Shown piece by piece: positions 11,412 to 24,329 of a stretch of 64,000 nucleotides of DNA; position 1 is the first letter of the stretch; every line of letters starts with the position of its first letter. The translations under genes and the position numbers were made by a program. Source of the stretch: Myoxocephalus aenaeus (taxonomy: Eukaryota > Chordata > Actinopteri > Perciformes > Cottidae); the NCBI GenBank assembly GCA_038501785.1, contig JBAMJR010000073.1, positions 2,480,001-2,544,000 on the forward strand, given 5' to 3'. The notes under the pieces were generated by a model. It was not told the DNA's origin and made no database searches. It worked only from the letters and a program-made list of their open reading frames with translations.

Positions 11412-11560
11412 TATTCACCGGTTGCAGATACAAAGAGCAGGGGAAGGATCCAAAAGCAGACTCGGGGGCAGGCAGATGCAATAAAGACACTTTGATAAAG
11501 AAAATTAAGCAAATGAAGCAAAGAAAGACGAGCCAACAAGCAACAGAAGAAAGACACAAC
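11412..11560 (-). mobile_element. Second copy of the LTR end, same orientation
   Basis: About 150 bp align with 10963-11155 (the words CAAAGAGCAGGGG, CAAAAGCAGACTC, GGCAGGCAGATGCAATAAAG), with substitutions and small indels. Two same-strand LTR ends about 455 bp apart suggest either two solo-LTR insertions or a collapsed element. Confidence 0.6.
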
Positions 11561-11649
11561 TATAAATATATTTTTTTTAAACTCAACAAATATGGATTGA
11601 TATGACGGTAGAATGAAAACTGATTGCGGGAAGAAACAAATGGAACAGA

Positions 11650-12450
11650 GAAAGGTGTATTACAATCTTACTGTATTTACGTTTATCTTTAGCCAACAGT
11701 TTTAAATAGGACTCAACGTCGCCCGCTCTGGCCAAAGAAATACATTTGACTGTGGTCCCTGGTTTCGCTATCTTCACGTTTCTAACTATGGAGCTCCCGA
11801 CAACCAAAGTTTGTTTCTCAGTGAAGAGGCTGGCGGTGTCCAGAGGACTGCTCAGATCCAGGCTTCTTACTCCTTCGTACAGTCACCCAGTCTCCCGGCT
11901 GCTCGGGGGCTGCCGGGGAACAGTTAACGCTATCAGAAGCTAAAGCTAGTTGGTCCGCACCGACTATGGGAGTTGGGCTGGCTAACATAGCTAATGTCTG
12001 AGCTTCAATGGTGCGGAGCCATGCATCTAACCCACTGAGACCTGCCTCCAACCTAGCAAATAAACTACACTTATTACATGTACCGTTATCTTTAAAGAAG
12101 GCAGGTGAATAGCTAAACATGTGACACGCTGAGCAAAAAAGAGCAGGAGAGGAAGAGGAGGAAGATATCGCTAGCTGCTAAGCTAAGTAAGGTAGCTAAC
12201 GATTAGCAGAACAAACAAAGTGAAAATAGTTGGATTTAAGCGGTGAGTTGCTAAAGAAGAAGAGAGTCAAATGTTTAGATGTGAAAGATGTACAGCAGGT
12301 GATCAGGCGCTTGTACTGGAGAATATCACACAATTAGCTTGGTTTAACTGGACCTGAGACAAGTACGTTATCGGCTAACACACACACAGTGGAACCAGAA
12401 GTGATGCAATACGCTTACTGTCACTGATGTAAGCAACCTCTATAAAAAAA
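11650..12450 (-). mobile_element. LINE 5' end: 5' UTR and ORF1 start, minus strand
   Basis: On the minus strand, a frame from 12120 gives FFKDNGTCNKCSLFARLEAG and later [20 protein letters not shown], the N-terminal part of the ORF1 protein of fish L2/CR1-type LINEs (two cysteines of a zinc-knuckle-like motif, then a coiled-coil-like segment). It stops at 11818. In a second frame from 11807, [20 protein letters not shown] to KIVIH is the start of the SGNH-esterase domain, after which similarity ends abruptly near 11650. About 30 codons between the two blocks seem deleted and the frame shifts. Upstream (12140-12450) is a 5' UTR-like segment with GCTAGCTGCTAAGCTAA words. It cannot be functional. 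Confidence 0.75.
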
Positions 12451-12639
12451 CATACATAAATACGCACATGACGGGATGCTGCGTCATTAACGGACAATGC
12501 ATGTAGTCCACATCAACAAAAACTAATTCACAACAACCAGTCACATTTAGTTATAACAAAACTTGACAAAACAATCCAACAAAACTGCGGCACTAAAACA
12601 CCGCAAACTCAAGAGCACAAGCCACGATCAGAAGGAACG

Positions 12640-13375
12640 ATATTAACTAACATACTATACAATGACTTTTAAGGCGTACCATACTATGACTTCTCTCGAC
12701 AAACAATGATTTTTCAACGACTTTCATTTTTTTAATACTGTAAGATGACTTTTTTTTTTGGCTACTACAATATGTCTTCATAACAACTATATAACAACTT
12801 TATTGTATGACATTTATTCCCTTTTTTCAAAATACTATGCTTTTTTTTAATCAACATTATTCGAGACATGCTATACTATGATTTATGTTTTAAGAGGATC
12901 ATTACTTTTTTGACATGCCTACTTTCAATTATTTTCAATTTACTAACCTATTACTTTTTTGACGTTCAATACTGACGTTTTTGGAATCTTATAATACAAT
13001 GTTTTTCATGAAGTTGTCTGACTTTATTATGATTTTTTTCCACTTTCAATAATATAAGACTTTTTTGGACATACTATACTATGACTTTTTACGACATACC
13101 ATCCTGTGCCTTATTTCGACAAACTATATGTTGACCTATTTATGACTTTTTTCCGATATTCTTAACAATTACTTTTTTATGACTTTTTTTCAACACACAT
13201 ACCTTGCTATGCTATACTAACTTTCTTAACATTTTAATGATATACTATGGTTTTACTTTTTCTTAATGTCATATCAACTGCATTCTAAACTATGACTTTT
13301 TTCAGTTGTGAATTACCATGACATATTGCAACAAACTATACTATGATTTTTAAATGACTTTTTTTCAACTTTATT
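12640..13375. repeat. Degenerate AT-rich satellite, block 2
   Basis: Same theme as block 1 (GACATACTATACTATGAC, TTTTTTATGAC). The LTR and LINE pieces at 10958-12450 appear to have split what was one array. 12450-12640 between them is unassigned sequence. Confidence 0.75.
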
Positions 13376-14337
13376 CAGCGTCAAATGGCGAAGGCCCAGC
13401 CAGGTGTCTTATTGAAAAACACACTTTTTAAATGAATCCATCGCATTATGAAACTGCATTCATCAAAAAAGGCTTCAATAGACAACAATATTGTAAACTG
13501 TTAGTATACTAATGCTTTGGAGCTGCATAACTCGGTTCTACCTCTCCACAAACATATTTCCAAGAGAAATAGGAGCGATGCAGTATTCTGATTGCAAACA
13601 GCGGGGTTGTACCAGTCAATTTGGAATGATTCTGATTCACTGACATACGGACCGTGATAAGAACAAAATTGGGCTGTGGACACAGAGTCATTTTGTGTGT
13701 GCAAAATAAAAACATATGTACACACATATTTGTGAATGAAGCCCAGTCATGCATACAGTGATGCTTATATTTATTGATGATATTAACATGTTAGATAACA
13801 GTGAGTATTACAACTATGGAATATATAATTAGATATCTATTATATAGATTATATATTGGCAGTATAATGACTGATCTTGACTGTTCATAGTGGTATCAAA
13901 TGGTAGTAGACTATCCAGGATAGACTACACCCAGACCTGGGTCATCAGAAAATCTCTAAAATATATTTTTGCCCCCTCTAAATTATATTTTTCCAGCGAC
14001 ATTCTGTCTGAATGTGTGTGTGCAGACGGTGGCGATGTGTAGCCATGTACTTTGAACTTGCTTCGAGCCTCGCCTGAAGTGCTGTACAGAGGCTGCGGAG
14101 GCTCCTGGCTATGAAAGGATGTTGGCCTGGCAATCCACCAAGACACCCATTCAAATGTGCTGTCCTTCTCATCAGACATCATACCTATTGTGACACCCCT
14201 CCAAAAGACAATGTCCAGCTGCTAGCATACTCTGCCTCACTTCCAGCAGCTGTTAACACAGTCAGTACATGACAAGTATTGACACCATACTACTAATGCA
14301 ACTGAAAAACTTTGACCAACAATATCATAGTTATACC

Positions 14338-14340
<3 letters not shown>
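13376..14340. other. Unique sequence between satellite blocks
   Basis: Sharp change from satellite to ordinary sequence with no mobile-element signature. Minus-strand open frames at 13501-13754 and 13925-14182 overlap in several frames and resemble no family. Confidence 0.5.
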
Positions 14341-14402
<62 letters not shown>

Positions 14403-14409
14403 GTGCGTG
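14341..14409 (+). repeat. (GT)n microsatellite
   Basis: Uninterrupted GT for 57 bases, then GT with C interruptions. The valine/cysteine-rich open frame across it is an artefact. Confidence 0.97.
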
Positions 14410-14814
14410 GATATATGGATGTGTTTATATGTTTCTATGAATACAAACATGAATCTACCTCCTTTTGGGTATGAGTATGTCATTAATTAAAAAAAGAAAA
14501 AAGCCTTGCTAATTCACCATAAAATATCCACAGTAAAGGTAAAGAAGAAAAAACAGTAAAAGTTACTGCCATAGCATGATATCATTGCCCACAATGTGCA
14601 TATTCATGCTTGCAGCTAGAGCGGCATCAGAATAAGACATGACTGCCTGTTGTGAGTCGAGCTCAGTCTGCGAAAACTAAACGTCATTAGATAAGAGAAC
14701 GTATATATTTACATTTATACAGCAGAATGCAAGTGGCCTCATTTTGAATCGAGGAAGAGGAAACCTCCTTTTCCTTTTCCTCTCATTCTAACTGAGTCCA
14801 CAGTACGGAATTGT

Positions 14815-15345
14815 ACTATGACATGTTACTACATAGTGTAGACTTTTTAAACGTCTTTTTTACCAGATAATATACTGTACCTTTTTTGACATTTTAATCC
14901 TACCCGATTATTTTTTTGTGACTTTTTATGACATACTATACTATGACATTCTTTAACATTTCAATGACAAACTATTACTTTTTATGACATGTTAGACCAT
15001 ACTTTGTTCTGTATTTCTATGATATACTAAACGACTTTTTAAGGACTTTATGGAGACTTTATAGGACCTATGACAGTTAGTGCCATTTTTTGGACAAACT
15101 ATACTTTTACTTTTTTATGACATCTTAATGGCAGACTATACTTGGTCTTTTTGACATTATAATGACATATCATATGATGTCTTTGCATGACGTTTTTATG
15201 ACGTTTTTACTTTCACTATTTATTACTTTGTATGACATACTACACAATTACTTTTTTGTGATTTTTTATGACATACTATACTTTTGTATAACATAATTGT
15301 GACATACTGTACTCTAGTTTTTCTTCCACTATAATGACATTTTCA
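14815..15345. repeat. Degenerate AT-rich satellite, block 3
   Basis: Repeats of TTTTTATGACATACTATACT and near variants, in the same orientation as blocks 1 and 2. Confidence 0.7.
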
Positions 15346-15354
15346 ACTACGTAA

Positions 15355-15835
15355 CAATGCATAAAACAAATCCATGCATTAATTACTTCTAGACTAGAGT
15401 TTTGCAACTCCTTATTATCAGACTGCTCTAATAATTATGTTAAGACTCTCCAGTTCATCCAGAATGCTGCATCACATGCACTGACAAACTAAGACAAATA
15501 TTACTTCCGTATTTGCTTTTCTGCACTGGCTCCCTGTAAAATCCAGAATATAATTGATGATCCGTCTCTTCACCTAAATTGTCCTTAATGGTCAGACAGC
15601 ATCATATCTAAAAGAGCTCATAGTATCCCATTACCCCACTAGAGCACTGCACTCCCACAATGCAGGGTTACTTTGTGGTTCCTATAATCTCCCAAAGTTA
15701 AATTAGAGCCAGAGCCTCTCCTGGTGAACCATGCAGCTTCCAGTTTCAGTCCAGGGGAAAGACACCCTTACCACCTTTAAGAGTAGATTCATGTCTTTCC
15801 TCTTTAGTGAGACAGATTTACGACGATGAAATAAA
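15355..15835 (+). mobile_element. Decayed LINE ORF2 C-terminal fragment
   Basis: Translation across frames gives the hallmark series of fish L2/Rex-type ORF2 C-termini: FCNSLLSDCSNN, TLQFIQNAASH, FSALAPCKIQNII (usual LHWLPVKxRI), a YLKEL/HYPTRAL-like block near 15605-15650, and a final block ending near the GTDFAFFLFD position of related elements. Stops occur every 20-40 codons. It starts directly after satellite block 3. Confidence 0.7.
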
Positions 15836-15839
15836 AACA

Positions 15840-18800
15840 GTAAATGAGTAGAAGACTATACTATGTGTCTACTTTTATAAATAGTGTTATGGCACATGTG
15901 CAGCCCTCCAACTAAGGCAGCAACGTGTGGTCTGGCTGAACAGTCATTGACCTTCAGCTCTTCTTTTTTTCGCTTCAGAAGCTACATTATGTCTTTGAGG
16001 AACAACATATAATCCTGATCAATTTATTCCCCATTAATGATACAAGTTATTGACGGACCTCAGTGAATACGGTAAATGTAGAAATACTGCTTTGCTTAAT
16101 TAAGACGTCAGTTGCAAGATTCAAAGTGTATCTCTCTTAATGGTCGAGGACATTTCTCCTTTTGTGTATAGGAAGAGAAATCCAGCACCTGGGTCAAATG
16201 AGATTTTATGTCTCGGAGGAGTTCATCAAATTTAATTATGATACATATAATTACCAAAAGCAATCTTCTTTGTGGTAGGAATAATCATTTCAGAGAGTAG
16301 TTGGCACCTGCAGGGGTAAGGCGTAATCTAGAAACAGTTTAGAGTAACAGGAGGAAGAGAGTGAGGGAGAAAGGCACAGAAATGGGTGATTGTTGTGTAC
16401 TCCACTGGGAGTAGAGTCTCCTCTATTTTACTGTAAGAGCTTAGAAAATTACAGAAAATGTAAACCCCACAACAAATGTAATGTGTCATTCTACTGTTTA
16501 GTATCCCATATGATTATAGAAGAAGGATTTGAAAAGTACTTGATTTTGGTAATTACGAAAAACATGGCTATCTTTCATTCTACATGCGCTTGGGAGTAAA
16601 TAAACAAAATCCCTGTCAAATCCAGATGTTTTCCAATGAGCTGCATTTATCACAACAACATGTGAGACTGACAGTCTGCAGTTGTGCAGCAGTTACGTAA
16701 TGAACAATGGGAGCTGGAGGAAGAGGTGAGTTATGATGGCTCAGGGATCACTGCTTTAATTGGTTCTTTCAGAAAGGTGAGAAGGTGCAGGGGTTATGAG
16801 GAGGGACATTACCCCCCTCCACACGCACACACAGCCTCACAAGCGCCCCACCCATTCCAGAAACCCCCTGCAGAGTCTAATCCCACACAGAGCCCCTCTC
16901 AGCTCTGCCCGCCTTCGATTGCTGCAAAAATCAATAAAATATTTTCCCACCAAAATGAAGACGAACAATGGATGAGATCCGCACGTCAAGGTCTTCCTAA
17001 TTAGAGAGTTCACACAAAAGGGCTCCTTTGCTTCATGGGTTGCAGAATAGAAGGGGAGAGGGTGGAAGAGGAGAAATAATGGCAAGTGAGTGATGAAGGT
17101 CATAGACTTCCCACTCTTTGCTCCCATCTCTCTAATATCTACTTCATAACTCATAACCTTGACTGCCAAAGCACATCTGAAAGGCTGACTTTCCGCCATG
17201 TGTCTAGCCATAGCTGTGCACACAGCATGACAACGCCAGAAGCTACAAGCTTTTGCTCTCATTGTCTCCTTCCTTGATGTGTAAAGAGACTTGTCATTGT
17301 TCTTATCACATCTAACCCCTTAGATATGGAAGTGGAAACCCTGACATAGTGTTGTATCATTGAAAGGCCTTCTGATGTCTTTGCTATGGGTAAGTGTAGA
17401 TGGTAAACTGGTGTTCTTGTGTGGAAATTCTACAATGCCCTTAACTTGACTGCCCTCACAGGGTGACGCAAAAGAGCAAATACTGACCTCTCTCTAATGA
17501 GGGGGATACAGATATGTAAATCTTCCCCCAAGTTTGTCTTTAGCCCTTTGTGTCAAGGAGACAGAAACACTTTGCCGCTATATCCATATAAACGCAAGGT
17601 ATTAATTTTTCCCCACACTTACAGCAAATTCGCAAAGTATGTTCTTCTGGCTGAGCGCGACAGATTAGTATGTGAAGCAGAATGATGTAGATCAGTGAAA
17701 CATTGGTTAATGGCAGTCATTACTGCTCTTAACCAGCACCTGCCATCTTAACAGATGCTCATAGCATTGAGAGGTACGTTCCATAGATGCACTTCAGCTG
17801 ATATAATGGTATTCATACTTAGTGAAGAGGGATCCACTGCGCAGTCATACTTGATGTGATGCTGTTCACTGGCTGTTGCAGAGCTCCATAGGGAATTTAT
17901 AACATTCAGCTTGTATGACTTGACATTGTGGGCATACTGACCAAAGAATATATAAAGATCCCCAGTTCTGCGTGACTGACCCATGTCAGCTAAACACATA
18001 CTGCAACCAAAAGTGCCTCATACCAGTACTAGAGGTACTGTGGCTAGCTTTTTTGAGTTTCCATGACTCCATGAGTCTGTGTTAGAGCGTGTGCGTGTGC
18101 GTATATGTATGTGTGTCCAGATGGTGGCTCCTCTTATGGGAGCATGTGTGTTGGTGAGCTGTAACTCAAGAGGCTGGATGGAGGACAGACTAAGTGGCTC
18201 TCAGGGGAGGATCGATCGTTTGTTAAAGACAGAGGAGAGGGACACAACAGCCTCGGCGCACGCTAACAGCCAAAGCAGTCACACAGTCTTGGTTAGTGTA
18301 ATTGCTATGGACAGGCAGCCATCTGAAAGTCCTCTCTCAGTCATTCTCAATCCAACATGCTCACAGAGGCCTTCCTCTTTTCTGCAGACACTTTTGCCAA
18401 ACAACTGGATAGATTCTAGTGACAGAAAACTAGAAACTATTGTGTAAAATTGTTTGCCATAAAGTCTGTGCTCTCATCACACTAGTAATTTACCCACCAA
18501 TCCTGTTAGACATACTGTAACAATTAACCAGACAGCCCATGGAAATTTGATGTTGCTTCAAATGAACCCATTCGTCTCTTTATCTATTAACACAGGTTTA
18601 TATTCCTCACAACCCTGACGTGTATTCAGTAATTCTGTCATCAAGAGTAAAAGCTTTAATTGTCCTCAAATCAGATGCCTGTGGTACCAGTGTTTGTCAC
18701 AAGTCAAAGTTTGAAAAGCCTGGAGGAACAAGGACGGGGGTGCCTTCAAAACTTCAATAGAATTATAAAATGCTGTCTACCTAGAAGAAGATCCCTCCTC

Positions 18801-19411
18801 ACACCAGCACCCACCCCTTCCCCATCGTACCTTCCTATCCCCCTACACCCACATGTGAGGCATCATCCAAAGTGATGAAAGGAGAAGAAGAATGCCAAAT
18901 GATATCTAGGTCCCTCCGGACATCTCCATTCCATTCCCAACCCTGCCTCCCTTCCGACTGTCCTTCCCACTAACCATCTCCATCTCCACCACCACCACCA
19001 TCACCACTATCCTCATAAGGCTGGGAAATGCAGCTGCTGTCAGCTGCCGAGGGCCTCCAGGCTGATCTCTCACTTTCTGGAATGTGCAATGCCATAATGA
19101 GCAGTGCCCCCTCCTCCATCTACTATTTTCTTCCTCCATCTTGTTTCCAAAGGGCCTCACTCTCCTCCTTTAAGTATAGCATAGGTGAACAAAACACATG
19201 CTGATGAATGTGAAATAAAGAAGGTAATGAAAATGGTTACTTTTATTTAAATAAAGCAGTCCCAAATAATGATGCACTTTTTCAAACAAACCAATTCTAT
19301 TAAATAAAAGTGCAGCAAAAGCACATAAAAGCTTTTATATATTAATAGATTTTTTAGGAGTGAAATTCTGTTATTATTGATTAATTCCTCTTTTGTTCTC
19401 TACATTTTCAG
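15840..19411. other. Unique non-coding sequence
   Basis: No gene or mobile element recognised. A (CCA)n-like run lies near 18973-19000. The segment 16210-16300 is dense in ATTA/TAAT cores, as homeodomain-bound enhancers often are, but that alone is not evidence of function. Confidence 0.5.
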
Positions 19412-19443
19412 ATAATTAACTAAACGATGGCGTTCTCAGGGAG
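19412..19443 (+). other. Candidate small exon with start codon
   Basis: A good acceptor (CCTCTTTTGTTCTCTACATTTTCAG, shown here only by its ends: CCTCTTTTG to TTTTCAG) precedes 32 bases ending in GAG before a GTAAGG donor at 19444. An ATG at 19427-19429 followed by G begins M-A-F-S-G. Both splice signals are strong, but no partner exon or homology is visible. Confidence 0.2.
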
Positions 19444-20701
19444 GTAAGGTCTGTGTACCACAGGTTGCATGCAGCTGTGCTTGGCCCATGTGTTTATGTT
19501 GACCTTTTGAACTTGAGTCGTTACTTACAGCTGTCAGTCACTGGAGGCCTCGTCTCTGGAGCGGATTTGTGACAGCTGAAGGGTGAATGAGACATGCCTA
19601 GCACCCTAAATCCAACACTACGTAGTCCCTTGTGGTCACAATAATCATAACTCAAGAGCTGACCTCTGACATGTCACTTATTACACTGGGGGGATGTGGG
19701 CCTACGTAATGTTTCAACGTATATCCAGCAAGAAACATTGCTTCAGTGTTTTCATGTTGATCACAGTCATACTCTCTGGTCTGGACGTATATATTGTAGC
19801 GTATGTCCATTCTTAAAGGGAACTCAAAGCATTCCTCGCTCACTCTCACAATGGAATTAGCTTGCTTTACACATTGACTAGTGTAGTGTTTCTCATTTTG
19901 ACCTGTATGACTGGAAGACAGGATTTGGTTAGATTCCGCCATAGTCCACAAACCAGGAGCACAAGGGGTTTAATATCACATGAAATGGGAACCGAGAGGC
20001 ATGCAGCCTGGTCCCAGACTCATAAATTATAAGAGGCTGCATTGTTCAGCGGGGTAGAGACTTGCCCTCAGATTCAGCCAGAATGGGAAGCTTTAATCTC
20101 ATGAATTTGTGGAGCTCTATATCACCGGGAAAATTTGCCAAACACGACGCGGTGGGTTTCGACTCACTTGACAGTTTTCTCCAGCTTGAACTCAACCGTA
20201 TCTTTGTTTTGTTCTGCAACATTGGCAACCATTAGCAGTATTTATTAAAATTGTTCTATGTTTGTTTATCTATGCATGAAACAGCATGTATTCTCTATGC
20301 ATTACATTCTGTCATCCTATTAGCATATGTGTTCATTCCATCCTCAACCCATTGCATGGCCCAATCTGTTGTCTATCTATGGGTAGTGATATTTGCTAAA
20401 ATGAGGCCCTGAAGCAGGCACACAGTGTTGATAATAATGACAGAAATCTAGTTTTTCTTTTGATGCATGAACGCCTTTTAGATTTAATAGCCATATGCTG
20501 GAGCTGTTATTGTGGCTGCTGCTGTTATTGTTGTTGATTGTTTTTTATCTTGCTGAGTGTTGGACATCAAACAGAATATCCCAGGCTATTCCAGACTCGC
20601 AAGGCGGTGTAGTATGTCAGTGGTAACACACACACATGTGAATCTAAAGAGAAAATGCTTTACAAATGGGTAACATGGGTAACTTTTGTATTCTTGCTCA
20701 T
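19444..20701. other. Unique non-coding sequence
   Basis: Nothing recognised. Minus-strand frames at 19652-19951 and 20046-20228 have no family resemblance. Confidence 0.5.
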
Positions 20702-20900
20702 TAGGGGTGTCAAGATTCTCAAAATCCACAATTTGATTTGACTTTTGATTTTAAGGTCATGAGTGAATTATTATTTTCAGCATTGGCTGCTATGCCAGTT
20801 TTAGACCATGGATGCTTGTTTTTTAACAGATCATTGGTTTCATGCCCTGAAAACTGTAATTTATTGTTTTCTGGATATTCTTAAAATAAATAAAAAATAG
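20702..20900. mobile_element. Left-end fragment of a hAT-like MITE
   Basis: Begins TAGGGGTGTCAAGATTCTCA and runs into TTTGATTTGACTTTTGATTTT, the form of many fish hAT-derived elements with TAGGGGTGTCACGATTC-like ends. No matching right end is found, so it is truncated. Confidence 0.45.
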
Positions 20901-20929
20901 TGCACCACACTACATGGTCACATTTAAAG

Positions 20930-22336
20930 AATGAATTTAATAGGTATTTACAATAACTTCATTTCCCAGTCAATTGAGAACACACTGTTAAACAACCAAA
21001 AGAAGACGCAATAGATGGCAGGAGGGTACACTACAAAATCTTGAGTTTCCCAGAGTTGACGAGGAACACCTGAATGCACCATGAAGTCCCTGTTGTTGCT
21101 GACATGCATTACCGTGAAAATCAATGTAGACACACAATCAATGTTGTGGAGATACACAACCCTGGAGGGGGAGGGCACCCAGAATGCTTGTACACATTCC
21201 TGTCTGTACATTTGTATGAAGCCTGTCCTAATTATGTGTATGTGCTGCTGAACCTCCTATCAGCCATTAGATAAGCTGGAGCCTCGCCCGGTCGGGTCCT
21301 TTGAGAAAGCAACCATGGCAACCCATGGAAAAGCTCAGATAGGAGATCTCCCTCTCAGTCAGGCCAATTACTTAACGTGGCAGACATAAGGTTGTATTGG
21401 GGAAATGTGTATGCCGGTGTATGTGACCTTTATATGAAGGCAGTGTTTTTCTTTTCTTTCCTTTTTAATTACCATAAATCACATAATTTGTATATGCAGG
21501 TGAGGGTGGACACATTGCAAAGTTGTCTTAAGTTCATCAGTATGCTTGTAAGCTGAACATTTTGTTTTGGCCTTAGGCGTGTTCAGAAACTTGCTGTTAT
21601 AGCCTTCAACAACACAAATATAAACTACTTTAGTCCCTGCTGTGCTCAGGTTTGTCTGCCTGGTCTTGACTGCTCTGTCTTCTAAAATGTGGGGCCTTGA
21701 AGTTATACTCTGTGGTATTTAACCTTTGCACTTCATTAGTTTCCAGTTGTACAAATTGTCTTTAACTTGGATTATACATCGCTACCTATGTTTCTCAGTC
21801 AATGTAGATGCTGGTCTTGAGTTTGCTGATAAAGTAAGATTCCAACAGATCCTAGATTCCTTTTAACCTGGGTAATCCAGACAACACCTGGGCCAATGTG
21901 ACTGCCTTTGTTCTTGTATTTGTTCAAACCTAAAAATCGATTAATGGACACTTGTACCCTACGACACAAGTTCTACCTATTTGGACATAATCTTCTGTCT
22001 TCAACAGGCTTACATTATGTTTGCTATGTAAAGATATAGAGCAATGTCTACCTGAGCAGAGAATGAAGCCACTCTGCCTCTGTGTGAGTTGTTATCTAAG
22101 TTCTCTTTGCTTTTCTGGTATAGCTGGGCTGATGTGCTTTTAGTGCATGTTGGTACGTGTGTGCCCCAACAGGTAGCTCACGGACACTGTACTGCACTGC
22201 TCTCATACGTCTGTTACAGCTGATAATGTCGTTGACCAACAGTGTCGTCGCAGAAGCAAAAGACAAAAAATATATTGTAAGTTAAGTATAGTCAGTAAGT
22301 CTTCTCTTGTTGTCCTATTTGAGGTTTAGAGTCCAA
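20930..22336. other. Unique non-coding sequence
   Basis: No gene or repeat recognised. Confidence 0.5.
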
Positions 22337-23179
22337 GGGCCCTATCGTACACCCTGCGCAAAGCGGCACACTGTGTACCGTTGCTTAGCACGGGGCTCCA
22401 ACATTCAGATAATAGGCAGGTTCACTATGGAAATATTGAGTGTCAAACGCTTCCTTTTCTGCATTTTGGTCAATTGTATGCACCAATTTATTGAGGAAAG
22501 GTTTCTATTCACATTAAGGAAAACACAAAATCCCTGTCTGCATGTACAAATGGAGTAAACAGAGAACCCTTTTAATTAAACTCATCAATGTAAGACAATT
22601 CTAGGGCTTCACTGAATAGTTGGACGTTTCAAAGCTTCATGCATAACATTGACATTTAAATTCTACACCAACATTTGAATGCTGTGCAATTTTTGGGGGA
22701 CTTTTTCTTGCTGTTTTGTGCTTATTGCAGACATAGAGTAGGCTACACTAATAGTATTAGTGTTATACTTTTTGTAGAGTTAGATTCCAGTGGTGGCTGT
22801 GTAGGATTGTTTCCAACTGGTGTCATCCAAAGATTTCCAAATAAATCCAGAGGATTGCCAGGTCAAAAAGACAAAATATATTGAACAAATTTATGTATAT
22901 TATTTTGATAATGATATGATATATCCATGTAATTTGGCATTTTGGCTTTCAAAAACAGCATTATCGTCGCATAAAACCAGCTTCTCTAATTTGCCAAAAT
23001 CCGCCTTCAAATAGAAATGCAACAGAACGGGAGACACTGATCTGCTTAATTCATGTGACACCCTTGATTAAATGTGTACAGAATAAGTGTCATTACCTAG
23101 CAAAAGTTAAGTTGGACCCGCCCTAAATGCCCTCGTGCCATACACTTTCGATCATGGGCGATAGACTTAAATAGGGCCC
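22337..23179. mobile_element. Non-autonomous PIF/Harbinger-like element
   Basis: Starts GGGCCCTATCGTACACCCTG and ends with the inverse, ATAGGGCCC at 23171-23179. The outer 9 bases are a perfect inverted repeat, then the ends diverge. The GC-rich left sub-terminal part (GCGCAAAGCGGCAC) resembles fish Harbinger-type repeats with GGGCCCTAT ends. About 0.84 kb with no transposase. No clear 3-bp target duplication (CAA against GAT), so boundaries may be off by a few bases. Confidence 0.6.
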
Positions 23180-24320
23180 GATATCTTCAATCAGACTAAA
23201 ATAGTCCAAAAATCCTTTTGATTTCATCAGGGGAGTCAGTTCCGTCATAGTGAGTTTTCTCCAGGTGCATGTATGAAGTTATGTTGCCCTGTGATTGTTC
23301 AAAAGAAGACAGACAAGTGGATTTACCAATTAATGTCTTTTTGGCCATGCAGTTTTTGTACTGTACATTGAAAGGAGCGAACAACAGAGGATCCAAATGG
23401 AATGAATTCATAATCCACCCACATCTTCCTGTCATAGTGTTAATGAAAAAGAAAGAATGAAAAGCAATGAAAATATTTCTCTCAGTTCTAAACTAAATGT
23501 GAACAATTTCATACATGCATGACATTTTTCACATTTAGTTAGAAATCTATAGTCAAAATCTATAGTCGAAATATAGTGTTATAAATTAAATATTTTTCAA
23601 ACTCCCTTCTCACAGAGTATAGCATATTTATTGACCTAACCATGCCAATTTGAGATTAAGATGGTTTGTAGAACCTTTATGAACCTGAGGAAAAGATGAA
23701 CTGAACATATTTAATGAGAACTCCACCACTTTATTTCCCCTCTTCTCACCCTTACCATTACCTTCACAAGCATACAATATTATTGAGGAAAAATCGTGAA
23801 GGACCAGTTAGCAAAAAAAATTACTAAATGACAGAAGACAGAAATAGTTAAATGCAATCAATTTAATGGGAAAAAAACAAACAAATTATGTTAACAGGTA
23901 GTCTCCCAGACTATAGATTGTGATAATCCAGGTGACAGGGAATAAATAAACTAGTTAATGAAACTGTCACTTAATAGCAGATGTATCAAATTACCTTGTC
24001 AGATCTGTACTGATTTAATGAAAAATATTATCCCAGCCGCACCGGGCCTTAAAATTCAAAGATAGAGTTGTCAATTTACTTAATCCATAATATGGGAAAA
24101 AATATGAATTAAATCACTTTTAGGTGTCTGATCAGACTTAAAATTAATGGATATAAACTTTGCAACTTTGAAATTGGAGAGGAAGTATGAATTATTGTGT
24201 TACTCTGTGGGCCATTTCAGTCCAGAACATCATGTACCACTGGAATGATTTCCCTGCAACCAATCAGTGGTGCTGTGCATAATCATGCAGATGGGGCCAG
24301 GCTGACTGGATTTCCAAGAA
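23180..24320. other. AT-rich non-coding sequence
   Basis: Contains a short local duplication of AAATCTATAGTC near 23544-23570. Nothing else recognised. Confidence 0.5.
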
Positions 24321-24329
24321 CAAAATAAG

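Noticed and set aside
9440..15345. Regularly recurring short repeats that could be mistaken for a CRISPR array
   Set aside because: Units are heavily diverged, spacing is irregular, there are no spacers and no cas genes, and the DNA is vertebrate.
16837..17262. 141-codon minus-strand frame
   Set aside because: No family resemblance and no supporting signals.
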